Shown: in pieces, positions 40,963 to 50,400 of the stretch | Numbering within the stretch: the stretch's first letter is position 1 | Layout: each line of letters begins with the position of its first letter | NCBI GenBank assembly: GCA_963795805.1 | Contig: CAWCIV010000004.1 | Span: 1 to 64,000, forward strand | Direction of reading: 5' to 3' | Length of the DNA: 64,000 bases | From: JALYYC01 sp963795805 | GTDB taxonomy: Bacteria > Chloroflexota > Dormibacteria > CF-121 | The notes under the pieces: generated by a model | Seen by the model: only the letters and a program-made list of their open reading frames with translations | Database searches by the model: none | Told to the model about the DNA's origin: nothing | Translations under genes and position numbers: made by a program

Positions 40963-40968
40963 TAGGAT
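40963..40968 (+). promoter_or_regulatory. -10-like box abutting DUF1206 gene
   Basis: TAGGAT ends 8 nt before the ATG at 40977; no ribosome site. Consistent with leaderless transcription. Confidence 0.4.
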
Positions 40969-40976
40969 CAGTCCGT

Positions 40977-41834
40977 ATGTCCAGGCCGGTCAGGCAACAG
41001 GCCCGCGCCGCCAACCGCACCGCGAAGTGGGCGGCGCGAAATCCGGCGTACAAGTGGCTGGCGCGCGCGGGCTACGTGCTCCGAGCCTTTCTCTACGGGT
41101 TCATGGGCTTTCTCGCGCTCCGCATCGCATTCACCGGTCTCGCCCAGAATGCCGACCAGGAAACCAGCCTGCTCGCGATTGCCGGTTTCCCGCTCGGACG
41201 TTTCCTGTTGATCGCAGGCATCCTGTTTCTGGCCGCCTACGCGCTCTGGGGATTCATCCGCGCCATCTATGATCCGCTCGGTCGGGGCGACGATGCCACC
41301 GGGATCGCCACCCGGGTGGCATTCGGCTTCAGCGGCTTCGCCTACCTCGGCCTCACGCTCTTCGCCATCGGCCTGCTCACACACGGTGGGAACAGCAAGC
41401 ACCCGGATGAAATCCAGCAGTTCGCCAGCCGTATCCTGTCAGCGCCGGCGGGGATTGTTCTCGCGGAAGTTGCCGGGCTGGTGGCGATCGCCGCCGGGAT
41501 CGGCCAACTGGTCGAGGCTTACCGCGCAACGTTTCAGAAGGACCTCAAGCGCCGCCAGATGTCGCGGATTAAAGAACGCATCACGCGGGCACTCGGGCAG
41601 TTCGGCTTCCTCAGCCGAGGCCTCGTCTTCATCCTGATGGGCTGGTTCATCCTGCTGGCGGCCTTGCAGCACAACGCAAAGCAGGCGCGCGGGTTCAGCG
41701 CGATCTTCGCCTACCTGTTGACGCAGCCCTATGGCCGCCCGCTGCTCGCCGTCCTCGCGCTTGGGTTCATCGCGCTCGGCCTGCACAGCCTGGCGCTCGC
41801 CCGCTACATCCGGCTTCCGGGCGACCAGCGCTAG
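40977..41834 (+). CDS. DUF1206 membrane protein
   Basis: 285 residues, six TM helices in three pairs, each with a DUF1206-like Arg/Gly pattern (ARAGYVLRAFLYGFMGFLAL, FSGFAYLGLTLFAIGL, FGFLSRGLVFILMGWF). Function unknown. Its stop shares the palindrome CTAG with the stop of the convergent ctaG. Confidence 0.85.
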   Translation: MSRPVRQQARAANRTAKWAARNPAYKWLARAGYVLRAFLYGFMGFLALRIAFTGLAQNADQETSLLAIAGFPLGRFLLIAGILFLAAYALWGFIRAIYDPLGRGDDATGIATRVAFGFSGFAYLGLTLFAIGLLTHGGNSKHPDEIQQFASRILSAPAGIVLAEVAGLVAIAAGIGQLVEAYRATFQKDLKRRQMSRIKERITRALGQFGFLSRGLVFILMGWFILLAALQHNAKQARGFSAIFAYLLTQPYGRPLLAVLALGFIALGLHSLALARYIRLPGDQR

Positions 41835-42565
41835 GCGGTTCGGGTCCGGCGAGCCACCACGCGCCGCTCGTCCTGCGCCAACCACAGGGAGAGGCACACG
41901 GTGATGACGATCAGGTCGGTGAGCACGCCGGGGACGATCAGGATCCCGGCGGCCAGCTGCTGGTCGATCAGCGGCACTCCATAGAGCGAGCCGGGGGCAA
42001 AACCGAGCACGAGCCCCAGGACGCGAACCTGAACCGACGACGTCACCAGGTAGGCGATCCGCCCGATGTGTGAGAGCGCGCACGCAGCGCCTGGCTGCGC
42101 GATGACCTGTGACCAGAACGCATACCCCACGACGGCCATCACCGCCTGGCCGGCCTGGCGGGCCAGCCCAGGCCCGGCCACCAGGCGATAGACCGGCGGC
42201 AGGTAGGCAGCGATGAGCGCCGCGGTGAACACCAGGAAGGCGACGAGGGACCACACTGGGCGCGGCTCCACCCGACCGATCCGACGACGGAACCATCGCG
42301 CGATCCTGGGTCGAGGGGCACCCAGCACCAGCAAGGGACCGGCCACCATCAGGATCAGCATCAGCTGAGCGGTACGGAGCCAGAAGGTCTCTCGCGCAAC
42401 CGGGTCCAGCGGCCCGCTAAGCCCGGCGATCAGCCCCAGTCCGGCGCCGAAGGCGGCCGTGCGCCAGTGACGCGCGTTCCAGCGCCAGCCGCCAACGAGC
42501 CGGACCCGGCGGCGGCCTCCGATCAGGTAGCCGATCGCCACGACGAGGCAGAGGAGGCTCACCAT
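41831..42565 (-). CDS. ctaG: cytochrome c oxidase assembly factor CtaG (copy 1)
   Basis: 244 residues, about seven TM helices, caa3_CtaG family: GGWRWNARHWRTAAF, FWLRTAQLMLILMVAGPLL and LPPVYRLV. Needed for copper insertion into oxidase in Bacillus-type systems. Last gene of the oxidase island; a second, frame-disrupted copy lies at 44066-44921. Confidence 0.82.
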   Translation of the reverse strand: MVSLLCLVVAIGYLIGGRRRVRLVGGWRWNARHWRTAAFGAGLGLIAGLSGPLDPVARETFWLRTAQLMLILMVAGPLLVLGAPRPRIARWFRRRIGRVEPRPVWSLVAFLVFTAALIAAYLPPVYRLVAGPGLARQAGQAVMAVVGYAFWSQVIAQPGAACALSHIGRIAYLVTSSVQVRVLGLVLGFAPGSLYGVPLIDQQLAAGILIVPGVLTDLIVITVCLSLWLAQDERRVVARRTRTA

Positions 42566-42567
42566 CG

Positions 42568-43155
42568 TTAGAGGATCTTGTGCAGCTGGGCCTCGAGCAC
42601 GCTATCGGACATCTGCCCGAGCTGGACGAACGACACCGCGCCATTGCGGTCGATGAAGACACTGACCGGCAATCCGATCGTCACGCCGTAAGCGGCGGCG
42701 ATCCGACCATTCGGGTCATACAGCGCGGCAAATTTCGCGCCGAGCTTCTTAAGAAAGTCGGTCATCGATTTACGGTCGGTCTGCTGGTAATTGACGGCGA
42801 GCACCGTCAGTCCCGTGGCCGAATAGTGGTCGCTGGCCCGTTGGATCAACGGCATCTCGTCCTGGCAGGGACCGCACCAGGTCGCCCAGAAGTTGAGCAG
42901 GATCGGCTTGCCGCGGTACTGGCCGAGGCGGACCGTCGTGCCGTCGAGCCGCTGTGAACTGAAGTCCGGGGCTGGTGCCCCAACATGCGCGGTCGCCGAC
43001 GCGACCGTAACTCGGATCGATGTGGGCGGCCTGGGTTGGGCTTGAACCAGCACGACATACAGCAGGCCGGCGAGCAGGACCAGCAGGCCGACGACCGTGG
43101 CCCGTTTCGGCCAGGAGAGGCGAGCCGGCCGGCGCGTCTCGATGGTGGCGTTCAG
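42568..43155 (-). CDS. TlpA/ResA-like thioredoxin
   Basis: 195 residues. An N-terminal anchor (VVGLLVLLAGLLYVVLVQA) is followed by a thioredoxin fold with the active site NFWATWCGPCQDE and the cis-Pro region IGLPVSVFID. Reduces apo-cytochrome or CuA cysteines outside the membrane. The anchor lies upstream of any ATG/GTG. The only in-frame initiator before it is CTG at 43155, inside a CTGA overlap with the ctaB stop. Confidence 0.82.
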   Translation of the reverse strand: MNATIETRRPARLSWPKRATVVGLLVLLAGLLYVVLVQAQPRPPTSIRVTVASATAHVGAPAPDFSSQRLDGTTVRLGQYRGKPILLNFWATWCGPCQDEMPLIQRASDHYSATGLTVLAVNYQQTDRKSMTDFLKKLGAKFAALYDPNGRIAAAYGVTIGLPVSVFIDRNGAVSFVQLGQMSDSVLEAQLHKIL

Positions 43156-44069
43156 CGGGGCAGGAGCGAGACCAGCGCCGCAACCCCGAAGAGCAGCGCC
43201 AGGTACAGAAGCGAGAAATGGAACAGGCGGGCCGCCCAGGCGGCGCCCTGCGTCGAGACCACCCGGATCGCCATCCAGAGCATGGCGCCACCGAGCACGA
43301 GCGCCGCGGCGCCGTAGAGCGGGCCGAGCCAGATCGACGGGATCATGCTGACGGCGAGGAGCAGGATGGAGTAGGTCACGATGGCGCGGCGCGTCGTCCG
43401 GTCACCCGCGACCACCGGCAGCATGGGGACCTGCACCGCCGAATACTGGCGGCGCAGGAGCAGCGCCAGCGACCAGAAGTGTGGCGGCGTCCAGAAGAAG
43501 ACCACGGCAAAGAGCGCGAGCGCCAGGGGAGACACCGACCCGGTGACCGCGGCCCATCCCACCAGCGGCGGGAAGGCGCCGGCGGCCCCGCCGATCACGA
43601 TGTTCTGCCGGGTCGAACGCTTCAGCCAGGCGGTGTAGATCAGCACGTAGAAGAGTCCACCGGCGAGCGCCAGGGAGGCGGCCAGCAGGTTGGTCGCGCT
43701 CGCGAGCAGCCCGAACCCCGCGGCGGAGAGGCCGATCCCGAACAGAATCGCGTGCAGCGGTTGGATCCGGCCCGAGGGGACCGGCCGCGTGCAGGTCCGC
43801 GCCATGACGGCGTCGATGTCGCGGTCGAACCAGCAGTTGATCGCGCTCGCGCCGCCCGCGGCACAGGCGCCGCCGGCGAGGGCGGCCAGCGTCAGCGAGG
43901 TGCCGGGCCAGCCGCGCGCGGCCGTGATCATGGTCGTGAACTCCGTGATCAGGAGCAGCAGCATGATCCGGGGCTTGGTGAGGCTGACGTAGTCGGCCAG
44001 GACGCGCCGCGCACCAACCCAGCGGGCGGGCGCCGTCGCAACCAGGAGATCCTGCGCCTCGGCGATCAT
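43152..44069 (-). CDS. ctaB: protoheme IX farnesyltransferase (heme O synthase)
   Basis: 305 residues, multi-TM UbiA family. Prenyl-diphosphate motifs: NCWFDRDIDAVMARTCTRP (N/DxxxD) and YTAWLKRSTRQNIVIGG. Converts heme B to heme O for the oxidase encoded upstream. Overlaps ctaG by 4 bp and the ResA-like gene by 4 bp. Confidence 0.93.
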   Translation of the reverse strand: MIAEAQDLLVATAPARWVGARRVLADYVSLTKPRIMLLLLITEFTTMITAARGWPGTSLTLAALAGGACAAGGASAINCWFDRDIDAVMARTCTRPVPSGRIQPLHAILFGIGLSAAGFGLLASATNLLAASLALAGGLFYVLIYTAWLKRSTRQNIVIGGAAGAFPPLVGWAAVTGSVSPLALALFAVVFFWTPPHFWSLALLLRRQYSAVQVPMLPVVAGDRTTRRAIVTYSILLLAVSMIPSIWLGPLYGAAALVLGGAMLWMAIRVVSTQGAAWAARLFHFSLLYLALLFGVAALVSLLPR

Positions 44070-44921
44070 TTCACCACCATACCGGCCCGGGGCTGGCTGA
44101 ATGCCGCCGCCTTCCGGTCCTCATCGCGAAACCAGAGCGCGAGGCAGGTAATGAACACGATCGAGTAGGTGATCGAGCCCGGGACCCACATGATGCCACC
44201 GCCGAGGACCTGGTCCGTCAGGGCCGAGATGCCGCCGGGCCGGCCCGGCATCACCGCATAGGCGTAGAACGGCACCGTCGCGAAGGAGAGCACGGCCGCC
44301 AGCGCCCAGGACTGGATTGTCCCGAGGAACACATAGACCGCCCGCTGGAAATTGCTGAGCCGCGCCTTGTAGGGAGCCTGGTCGATCACCTGGGCCCAGA
44401 AGAGGATGCCGAAGCCGAGGAAAAGCGCATGTTCCAGGTGATGGATGGTGTGGTTCGCAAGCGTGAGGTCGTAGGCCGCCGGCCAGTGCCAGAACCAGAG
44501 GGCTCCGGTCGACAGGATAAAGGCTCCAACCGGGTTGGTGGCCCAGTGCGAAGAGTCGCCGAACGGCCGACAGGCTCGGCGCCTTGACCACGGCGCGTGC
44601 CAGCGGCCGCCGCACCGCGAGCGGCAGCCCCCGCCACATTTGCATCCAGGGTGCCGCGGCGACCAGCAGCGGGGCGGCCACCATGATGAGCAGCAGGTGC
44701 TGCGTCATGTGGGCCCAGAACAGCTGACGCGCCAGGCTTTCCAGCGGCGTGTCCAGGGCCAGAACGATCACCGCCAGGGCGGACCAGAACGCCAGCGTTC
44801 GCCACCGATCCGGGACGTGGGCGCGCTGCCAGCCACCCCGCAGGTACAGGATGGCGGCCAGCTCGATCCCCAGGAGCAGGAGTGGCTCGATCGGCCACGT
44901 CAGCGGATTCATCCAGGTCAC
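44066..44921 (-). pseudogene. ctaG: CtaG assembly factor (copy 2), one frame change
   Basis: The first frame (from 44921) gives WPIEPLLLLGIELAAILYLR through FWAHMTQHLLLIMVAAPLL to SAVRRLFA. The second frame continues HWATNPVGAFILSTGALWFW, then DLTLANHTIHHLEHALFLGF, and ends at 44066. The His-rich segments are typical of caa3_CtaG. A single base change near 44550 restores the whole protein of about 285 residues. Either an indel error or a recent lesion; copy 1 could compensate. Confidence 0.75.
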
Positions 44922-44931
44922 GCCGATGCCC

Positions 44932-44963
44932 CCACCCTCACCCTCCCCCGAAACGGGGGAGGG
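44932..44963. repeat. GC-rich palindromic dispersed repeat, copy 2
   Basis: ACCCTCACCCTCCCCCG, AAA and CGGGGGAGGG: a perfect 10-bp stem with a 3-nt loop, between ctaE and ctaG. Same design as the element at 9839-9869. Confidence 0.55.
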
Positions 44964-44973
44964 AAACGCGTGG

Positions 44974-45564
44974 TCATGCGACGAGGTAGAGCAGCAGGTA
45001 ATTGATGACGCCGACGCCGGCGAGGAAGAGGAGGATCCAACCGAAGTTGGCCGCCGACTCTGGTCGAATGACGGTATCGCCGGCCGGTCCGGCCTGCGCC
45101 GCCACCGTGGCCAGCCAGCCGACCGCGAAGAGCAGCTCGATCAACCAGGAACCGGTCAGGCCGGCAAAGACACTTGGATACCCGCCCTGGGTCAGCCCGA
45201 AGCCCAGGTGCCACATCTCGTAACCCTGAAAGATGCAGGCGGCTGCGCCGAGGATGAGGGCAGCGGGCCCGAGCGCGCGCGCCAGCATCGCCCGGGGAGT
45301 ACCCCGAGTGATGAACAAGAAGATCAGCGCGCTTCCCACCGCCAGCAGAAGGACGGTCAATCCATAGGCCCGGTTGGGACGCGTGAGGCCCTGGATGATC
45401 CAGGCCTGATTGTTGTTGAGCGCCCGCAGGTAAAAATAGGCGAACCACCAGGCGGCAAAGTAGAAGACGTCGGCCGCCAGGAACAACCAGACGCCAATCG
45501 AGACCACGCGTGCATCGATCCGGATTTCAGCGGCGGGGAGGACCTCGGCCGATCTAAGCCCCAC
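44974..45564 (-). CDS. ctaE: cytochrome c oxidase subunit III
   Basis: 196 residues, five TM helices: WLFLAADVFYFAAWWFAYFY at the N-terminus, QGYEMWHLGFGLTQGGYPS with the conserved His, and GVGVINYLLLYLVA at the end. Short five-helix form of the family. Overlaps ctaD by 11 bp. Confidence 0.88.
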   Translation of the reverse strand: MGLRSAEVLPAAEIRIDARVVSIGVWLFLAADVFYFAAWWFAYFYLRALNNNQAWIIQGLTRPNRAYGLTVLLLAVGSALIFLFITRGTPRAMLARALGPAALILGAAACIFQGYEMWHLGFGLTQGGYPSVFAGLTGSWLIELLFAVGWLATVAAQAGPAGDTVIRPESAANFGWILLFLAGVGVINYLLLYLVA

Positions 45565-47426
45565 TGGTCACGCCTCGAATGCCGCCAAAATCCGCGACCG
45601 GTCGGGCGTTGGGCATGCCGTAGTCGTAGGGACCACCGGTGATCACCGGGACGCGGTCGAAGTTGTGCGCCGGAACGGGAGTCGGCACCTGCCATTCCAG
45701 CGACCGGGCATGCCACGGGTTCGCGATGGCCACCCGCCGACTGAAGGCCAGCGCATAGACCAGGTTGGCGGCGAAGAGCACCATCGAGCCAAACAGGAAG
45801 AACGCGGAGACGCTGACCCAGATGTTCAGCCCCTGAAGGGCTGGGTCGTATTGCGCCACCCGGCGCGGCATGTTGAGCAGGCCAATGATGAAGAGCGGGA
45901 AGAAGGTCGAGTTGAAGGCGACGAACATCCACCAGAAATGGAGTTTGCCGATCGTCTCGCTCATCATGCGGCCCGTCATTTTCGGCAGCCAGTAGTAGAC
46001 GGCCGCCATCAGTCCGAAGATTTCGCCGCCCATGATGGTGTAGTGGAAATGCGCCATCGAGAAATAGCTGCCATGCAGGGTCACGTCCGTGGGGACGTCG
46101 GAGAGATACACGCCTGATATCCCACCGATCAGAAAGTTGAAGAGGAAGCCCATGCAGAAGAGCATCGGGACGGAGAACCAGATACGCGCCCGCCACATCG
46201 TGCCGAGCGTCACGAGGAAGATGATCCCGGTAGGAATCGAGATCAGCTCCGTCGAGAGCATGTAGAAGGGCCGCAACACGGGCGCAATGCCGCTGACAAA
46301 CAGGTGGTGTTGCCAGACGAACCAGCTGAGGAGCGCCACCCCGAAGAGCCCGACGACCGCGGTCCGGTAACCCCAGAGCGGCTTGCGCGCGAAGTGGGGC
46401 ACGATCTCCATGATGATTCCGAAGGCCGGAAGGATGAAGATGTACACCTCCGGGTGGCCGAAGAACCAGAAGAGGTTCTCCCAGAGGTAGTTGCTGCCAC
46501 CGTTCGAGCTGAGGAAGAACGACGTTCCGACCGAGCGGTCCATGGCGAGCATCACGATCGCGGCTGCGAGCACGGGGGCCGCCAGCATGCCAAGGATGGA
46601 GGTCGCGAAGATTCCCCAGACGAAGATCGGTAGGCGGGTCCAGGTCATCCCGGGAGCACGCAGCCCAATGATGGTCGCGAGCATGTTGACACCGGACACG
46701 ACCAGCGCCAGGGCGATCAAGCCGAAGCCGACGATATAGCTATCCATTCCCTGCCCCGCCTGCTCTGACAGTGGCGGATAGCCGGTCCAGCCGGTCGGGA
46801 AGCCACCCCAGAACGTCGCCATCGCCAGGATGACGGCTGCGGGGGGCACCAGCCAGAAGGAGAGCGCCTCGAGCCGCGGGAAGGCCATCCGCCGGGCACC
46901 GATCATCAGCGGCACCAGGTAATTGCCAAAGGGCCCGACGATGACGGCGCTGGTGATGAAGATCATCATCACGCTGTGCAGCCCGATCAGAGCGATGTAC
47001 TGGCCGGGCGGCGTGATGCTGGAATCAGGAACGAGCAGGCTGCTCCGGATCATCATGGCGCCGATCCCGCCCAGCAGCAGCATGATCAGGATGGTGAAGA
47101 GGTACTGCAAGCCAATCACTTTGTGATCGAGGCTCAAGCGGAAATACCGGCCGAGGCCTCGGTCTGGCTCGCTCTCGCTGATGGGCGTCACCGGCCAACC
47201 CAGCAAGCGGGTCAGCGGATAGTTCAAGAAACCCATGCCGACGAGAAATGCCACGGTCGCGAACGTATACCCGAGGATGACACCGGTGTTCTGGTCGTCG
47301 ACAAGACCGAAAAGGGTGCCGAGCCAGACACCAAAGAAATAGCCCGGGATGGCCAGCAGGATGCCGGTGATCGGGATTGTTGGGAATCAGCATCCGACGC
47401 TCGCTCATCAGGTTGGCGGTGACCAT
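45554..47426 (-). CDS. ctaD: cytochrome c oxidase subunit I (one frame change near the N-terminus)
   Basis: Catalytic heme a/a3-CuB subunit, about 620 residues when repaired. Motifs: LHSVMMIFITSAV (heme a His), FGHPEVYIFILPAFG (CuB His and cross-linked Tyr), WQHHLFVSG (CuB His pair), and MAHFHYTIMGG (heme a3 and a His). The ATG at 47426 begins MVTANLMSERRMLIP; the next part, IPITGILLAIPGYFFGVWLG, is in another frame that joins the main frame, so one base is off near 47384. Without repair the frame opens only at a GTG at 47254 and lacks the first TM helix. Confidence 0.92.
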
Positions 47427-47428
47427 GC

Positions 47429-48310
47429 TCAGCTCCCTTTCGTCAGTGGATCCGGGAAGTAGAACGGTGCATAGCTGGGCACCGCCTTGGTGATCTCGGA
47501 AAAGTCCTGTTGCTGCTGCTGGATCCAGCTGTCGAACTCACCTTGACTGACCACCTTGCCCGATGAATCGGCCATCGCCCCGTGCCACAGTCCGCACAGC
47601 TCGGAGCAGCGCACCTGGAAGCTGCCTGCCTTTTGCGGGGTGACGTGAATGATGTTGTCGACGCCGAGGTTGGCGTCGGCCTTGACCCCGAGCTGATAGG
47701 CCCAGAAGGAGTGCACAACGTCGAGCGAGGTGACGTGCAACTCCACCGGGCGATCAAGCGGTAAATAGAGGTGGGTGGTCTCGACCCCACCGTAGTCGGC
47801 GTAGCGGTAGGTGAAATACCACTGCTGCGCGATGACCTGCACCTGCAGCTCCGGGCCTGTGCCGCCGGCCGTGCCACTGCCGGTCTGCCCGCCGGCCTGG
47901 CCGATCGACCGCCCCGGCTGGCCGATGAATTGCGCGACGTTGGTGTTCGCGAGCGACGTGATCCCGATCAGCGCGAGGAACAGGACGAGGATCGCGCTTC
48001 CGGCAATCCAGACGATCTGGATCGGTGTGTTGCCCAGCATGGGTGGACCGTCGACGAGTTCGGGCCCACGCCGCCGGAAGGCGACGGCCGAGTACACGAT
48101 CATCAGGATTACGCCGATGAAGATCGGCGTCGCCAGGATCGTCATCAGGCTCATGGTCCGGCTCTGATCGGCTCCCTGGATCGACTGGTCGCCGGGAGGG
48201 ATATGGATTTGCGCCGCGAGTATGCCCCCGATGATGGACAGGACGGCCCAGATGATGAAAAGACGTAGCGCATGGGGCCGATCGGCGGGTTCGATGCGGA
48301 TGCTGGCCAT
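47429..48310 (-). CDS. ctaC: cytochrome c oxidase subunit II
   Basis: 293 residues. Two TM helices, then a cupredoxin domain with the CuA site: VVHSFWAYQLGVKADA and CSELCGLWHGAM. No CxxCH heme motif, so it is an aa3-type subunit rather than caa3. Directly precedes ctaD (2-nt gap). Confidence 0.93.
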   Translation of the reverse strand: MASIRIEPADRPHALRLFIIWAVLSIIGGILAAQIHIPPGDQSIQGADQSRTMSLMTILATPIFIGVILMIVYSAVAFRRRGPELVDGPPMLGNTPIQIVWIAGSAILVLFLALIGITSLANTNVAQFIGQPGRSIGQAGGQTGSGTAGGTGPELQVQVIAQQWYFTYRYADYGGVETTHLYLPLDRPVELHVTSLDVVHSFWAYQLGVKADANLGVDNIIHVTPQKAGSFQVRCSELCGLWHGAMADSSGKVVSQGEFDSWIQQQQQDFSEITKAVPSYAPFYFPDPLTKGS

Positions 48311-48311
48311 G

Positions 48312-48944
48312 CTAGGTGACGATCAATTGGCCGCCCATGTAGCCGAGCGTCTGCATGGGACCGCCGTTGTTGAAAATCGTCTTGGCGCCACAGGGCACGA
48401 AGCATTGCCAGTGATAGACGCCAGGGCCGTGGGTCTTGAATGAGAACGTGATGACGTTCGTGCTGCCGGCTGGCGCGGCCGGGTCCACGCCAAGCAGCGG
48501 CACGAACACCCCGAGATCGGGAATGGCGAAGGTGTGGGCGGCCGCGGTCGGGTCGATCGACGTCATATCGCCCTCCTGCGGGTTGCCCTTCGAGTCGAAG
48601 TAGGTGATGTGCAGCTTGCCGCCGTCGGTCCCCTGGACTTTGCTCCAGAACGGATTCCTGAGTCCCGAGGCCCCGTCCTCCTGGTCGATCGTCACGTTGA
48701 TGGTGGCGTTGGCCGGCACCGTGATGATCGTCGTGGGCAGGTAGCCGACCCAGTCGGGATGTGGATCGTTCGGACGAGGCCACTCATTCGCCTGGCCGAC
48801 CGCGGCGACGGTCTCGAGGTGGATGCTGGCAGACCTCGCGTCGAGCGTTCCGGGGCGCGGGAGCATGAACAGTCCGACGAAGGCAACGATCGCGATGACG
48901 GTGGCGACCACGACTCCCGCGACGACCGACAGCCTGCCGACCAT
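48312..48944 (-). CDS. membrane-anchored cupredoxin
   Basis: 210 residues. One N-terminal TM helix, then a beta-rich domain ending in a type-1 copper-like set: HTFAIPDLG (His), YHWQCFVPCG (His, Cys) and a downstream Met. ATG at 48944 is preferred because GGGAGGAG lies 8 nt upstream. It begins the oxidase operon proper and is likely the electron donor to CuA or an alternative subunit II-like protein. Confidence 0.78.
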   Translation of the reverse strand: MVGRLSVVAGVVVATVIAIVAFVGLFMLPRPGTLDARSASIHLETVAAVGQANEWPRPNDPHPDWVGYLPTTIITVPANATINVTIDQEDGASGLRNPFWSKVQGTDGGKLHITYFDSKGNPQEGDMTSIDPTAAAHTFAIPDLGVFVPLLGVDPAAPAGSTNVITFSFKTHGPGVYHWQCFVPCGAKTIFNNGGPMQTLGYMGGQLIVT

Positions 48945-49069
48945 TCGGTTACTCCTCCCCAACGGGCACGCGGAACGACAGCGACACTAGTGTGAGGCGG
49001 AACCCCCGCGCGGTCTAGGCCCCGGCCATTACAAAGTTGTCAGAAAGCCGCTCCGGGACGCCGGGGCGG

Positions 49070-49098
49070 TTGTCCGGCCGCAAGGTTGATGCCACAAT
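49070..49098 (+). promoter_or_regulatory. promoter of small TM protein gene
   Basis: TTGTCC (49070-49075), 17 nt, CACAAT (49093-49098); the GTG start follows 7 nt later, so the transcript would be leaderless. Confidence 0.4.
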
Positions 49099-49105
49099 CC
49101 GATCC

Positions 49106-49342
49106 GTGGGCGTCGTGGAAACGGAAGACGAGGGCCGCGGCCCGGCAGTCGTGATCGTCACCGTCATCGTGCTCCTCGTCGCCATCGCGGTGCTCTTCTA
49201 CGGCCTGGCCGGGCTTCACTGGTTTGGCTTTGACAGTCCACCCAGTGTCGGTGCGGCGCCCTCGGTGACGCCGACACCCGCGACTTCGGCGTCCGCGTCG
49301 GCGTCGGCGTCGGCGTCGGCTTCTGCCTCGGCAAGCCCGTAG
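49106..49342 (+). CDS. small single-TM protein with Ser-Ala tail
   Basis: 78 residues: acidic start VETEDEGRGP, one TM helix (VVIVTVIVLLVAIAVLFYGL), then a Pro/Thr/Ser tail and a run of Ser-Ala encoded by a GCGTCG hexamer repeat. GTG at 49106 fits the promoter above. Its 3' 127 bp are antisense to the end of the histidine kinase gene. Function unknown. Confidence 0.55.
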   Translation: MGVVETEDEGRGPAVVIVTVIVLLVAIAVLFYGLAGLHWFGFDSPPSVGAAPSVTPTPATSASASASASASASASASP

Positions 49343-50400
49343 CCACCGGCCGGCTTCGCGCCGGCCAGCACCATCGCGAAGGTACTGCCGCGCCCAACCT
49401 GGCTGCTGACGTGCAGGGTTCCGCCGTGCGCTTCGACGATCGTCTTGACGATCGACAGCCCCAATCCCATGCCGCCGGTGTCTCGTTGCCGGCTCGCATC
49501 GGCCCGTCCGAAGCGCTCGAAGATCCGCTCGAGGTCCGTCGCGGCAATGCCCGAGCCGGCATCGGCGACGGCGATCTCGACGTCCTGAGCCCGGCGGACG
49601 GAGAGCTCGATCCAGTCGTCCGGGGTCGTGTGTTTCACCGCATTCTCGATCAGCGCGTCGAGGGCAAGCGCCAGGCGGTCGGCATCTGCATCGACCACCG
49701 CCTCGTCCGTCACGCCTAACCGCCAGCGGCGCGGGGTCGGGGACCAGCGGTGCAGCGCCTCGACCAGCAGCGGCTCAACCTCAACCGGGCGCTTGTGAAG
49801 GAAGTCCGGATCCTCCGCGGCCGCCAGCAACAGGAGCCGCTCCGCCAGTCGCGCCAGGCGCGTCAGCTCCTCGTTGACGATCCGCGCATCTTCTCTCATG
49901 ACCGCCGGATCGGACGCCCGGCGAAGCAGCTCGATGTGACCCATCGCCACCGTGATCGGCGTGCGCAACTCGTGCGAGGCATTCTGGATGAAGCGCCGCT
50001 CCCGCTCGAGCAACCGCAGGTTTGCCTCCGACACGCGCTTCATCTCCTCGATCGCCGTCAGGCGCCGGCGGGCATGCCAGACCATCGCGAAGAACATCGC
50101 CGACATCAGCGGGACCTCAGTCAGCTCGTCCAGCGGCTGCGCGCCAATCTGGATGTCGTGGATCAGGCCGGCGCCCGTGCAAAGGATGATGACGCCGAGG
50201 ACCCAGAGGGTCGGCCGCATGCCCCACACCCGGAAGCCATACAGGATCGTCAGGCTCACCCAGATGAAGTGAAAGGGCACCGTTTCCCAGTCGGGGATCA
50301 CGAAAATCGCCACGAGGTTCAGCACCGCAAAGGCGGCCCAGGCGAGATCGACCCAGGCGAACCGGCGGGTTGGCCAGGTCCAGGGCTCAGCCAGCGTCAA
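49216..50400 (-). CDS. sensor histidine kinase
   Basis: About 394 residues. Three TM helices (roughly 15-95), a linker helix, the H-box NASHELRTPITVAMGHIE, N-box LIENAVKHTT, G1 ADAGSGIAA and G2 GGMGLGLSIVKTIVEAHGG. The C-terminal tail is Ala-Asp/Glu repeats from the same hexamer tract that encodes Ser-Ala on the other strand. Start uncertain; TTG at 50400 overlaps the regulator gene's end. Pairs with the response regulator. Confidence 0.85.
   Translation of the reverse strand: MTLAEPWTWPTRRFAWVDLAWAAFAVLNLVAIFVIPDWETVPFHFIWVSLTILYGFRVWGMRPTLWVLGVIILCTGAGLIHDIQIGAQPLDELTEVPLMSAMFFAMVWHARRRLTAIEEMKRVSEANLRLLERERRFIQNASHELRTPITVAMGHIELLRRASDPAVMREDARIVNEELTRLARLAERLLLLAAAEDPDFLHKRPVEVEPLLVEALHRWSPTPRRWRLGVTDEAVVDADADRLALALDALIENAVKHTTPDDWIELSVRRAQDVEIAVADAGSGIAATDLERIFERFGRADASRQRDTGGMGLGLSIVKTIVEAHGGTLHVSSQVGRGSTFAMVLAGAKPAGGYGLAEAEADADADADADAEVAGVGVTEGAAPTLGGLSKPNQ
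49286..49328. repeat. GCGTCG hexanucleotide tract
   Basis: A tandem GCGTCG/GCTTCG-like array lies in the overlap of two convergent genes. It yields Ser-Ala on the plus strand and Ala-Asp on the minus. It is prone to length change. Confidence 0.7.

Noticed and set aside
43020..44168. 382-codon plus-strand open frame
   Set aside because: Antisense to ctaB, whose active-site motifs are intact; composition is that of a shadow.
47429..48310. caa3-type (heme c-fused) subunit II
   Set aside because: No CxxCH motif in the protein; only the CuA site is present.
49286..49328. Tandem hexamer considered as a CRISPR or regulatory array
   Set aside because: Unit too short and contiguous, no spacers, lies within coding sequence.
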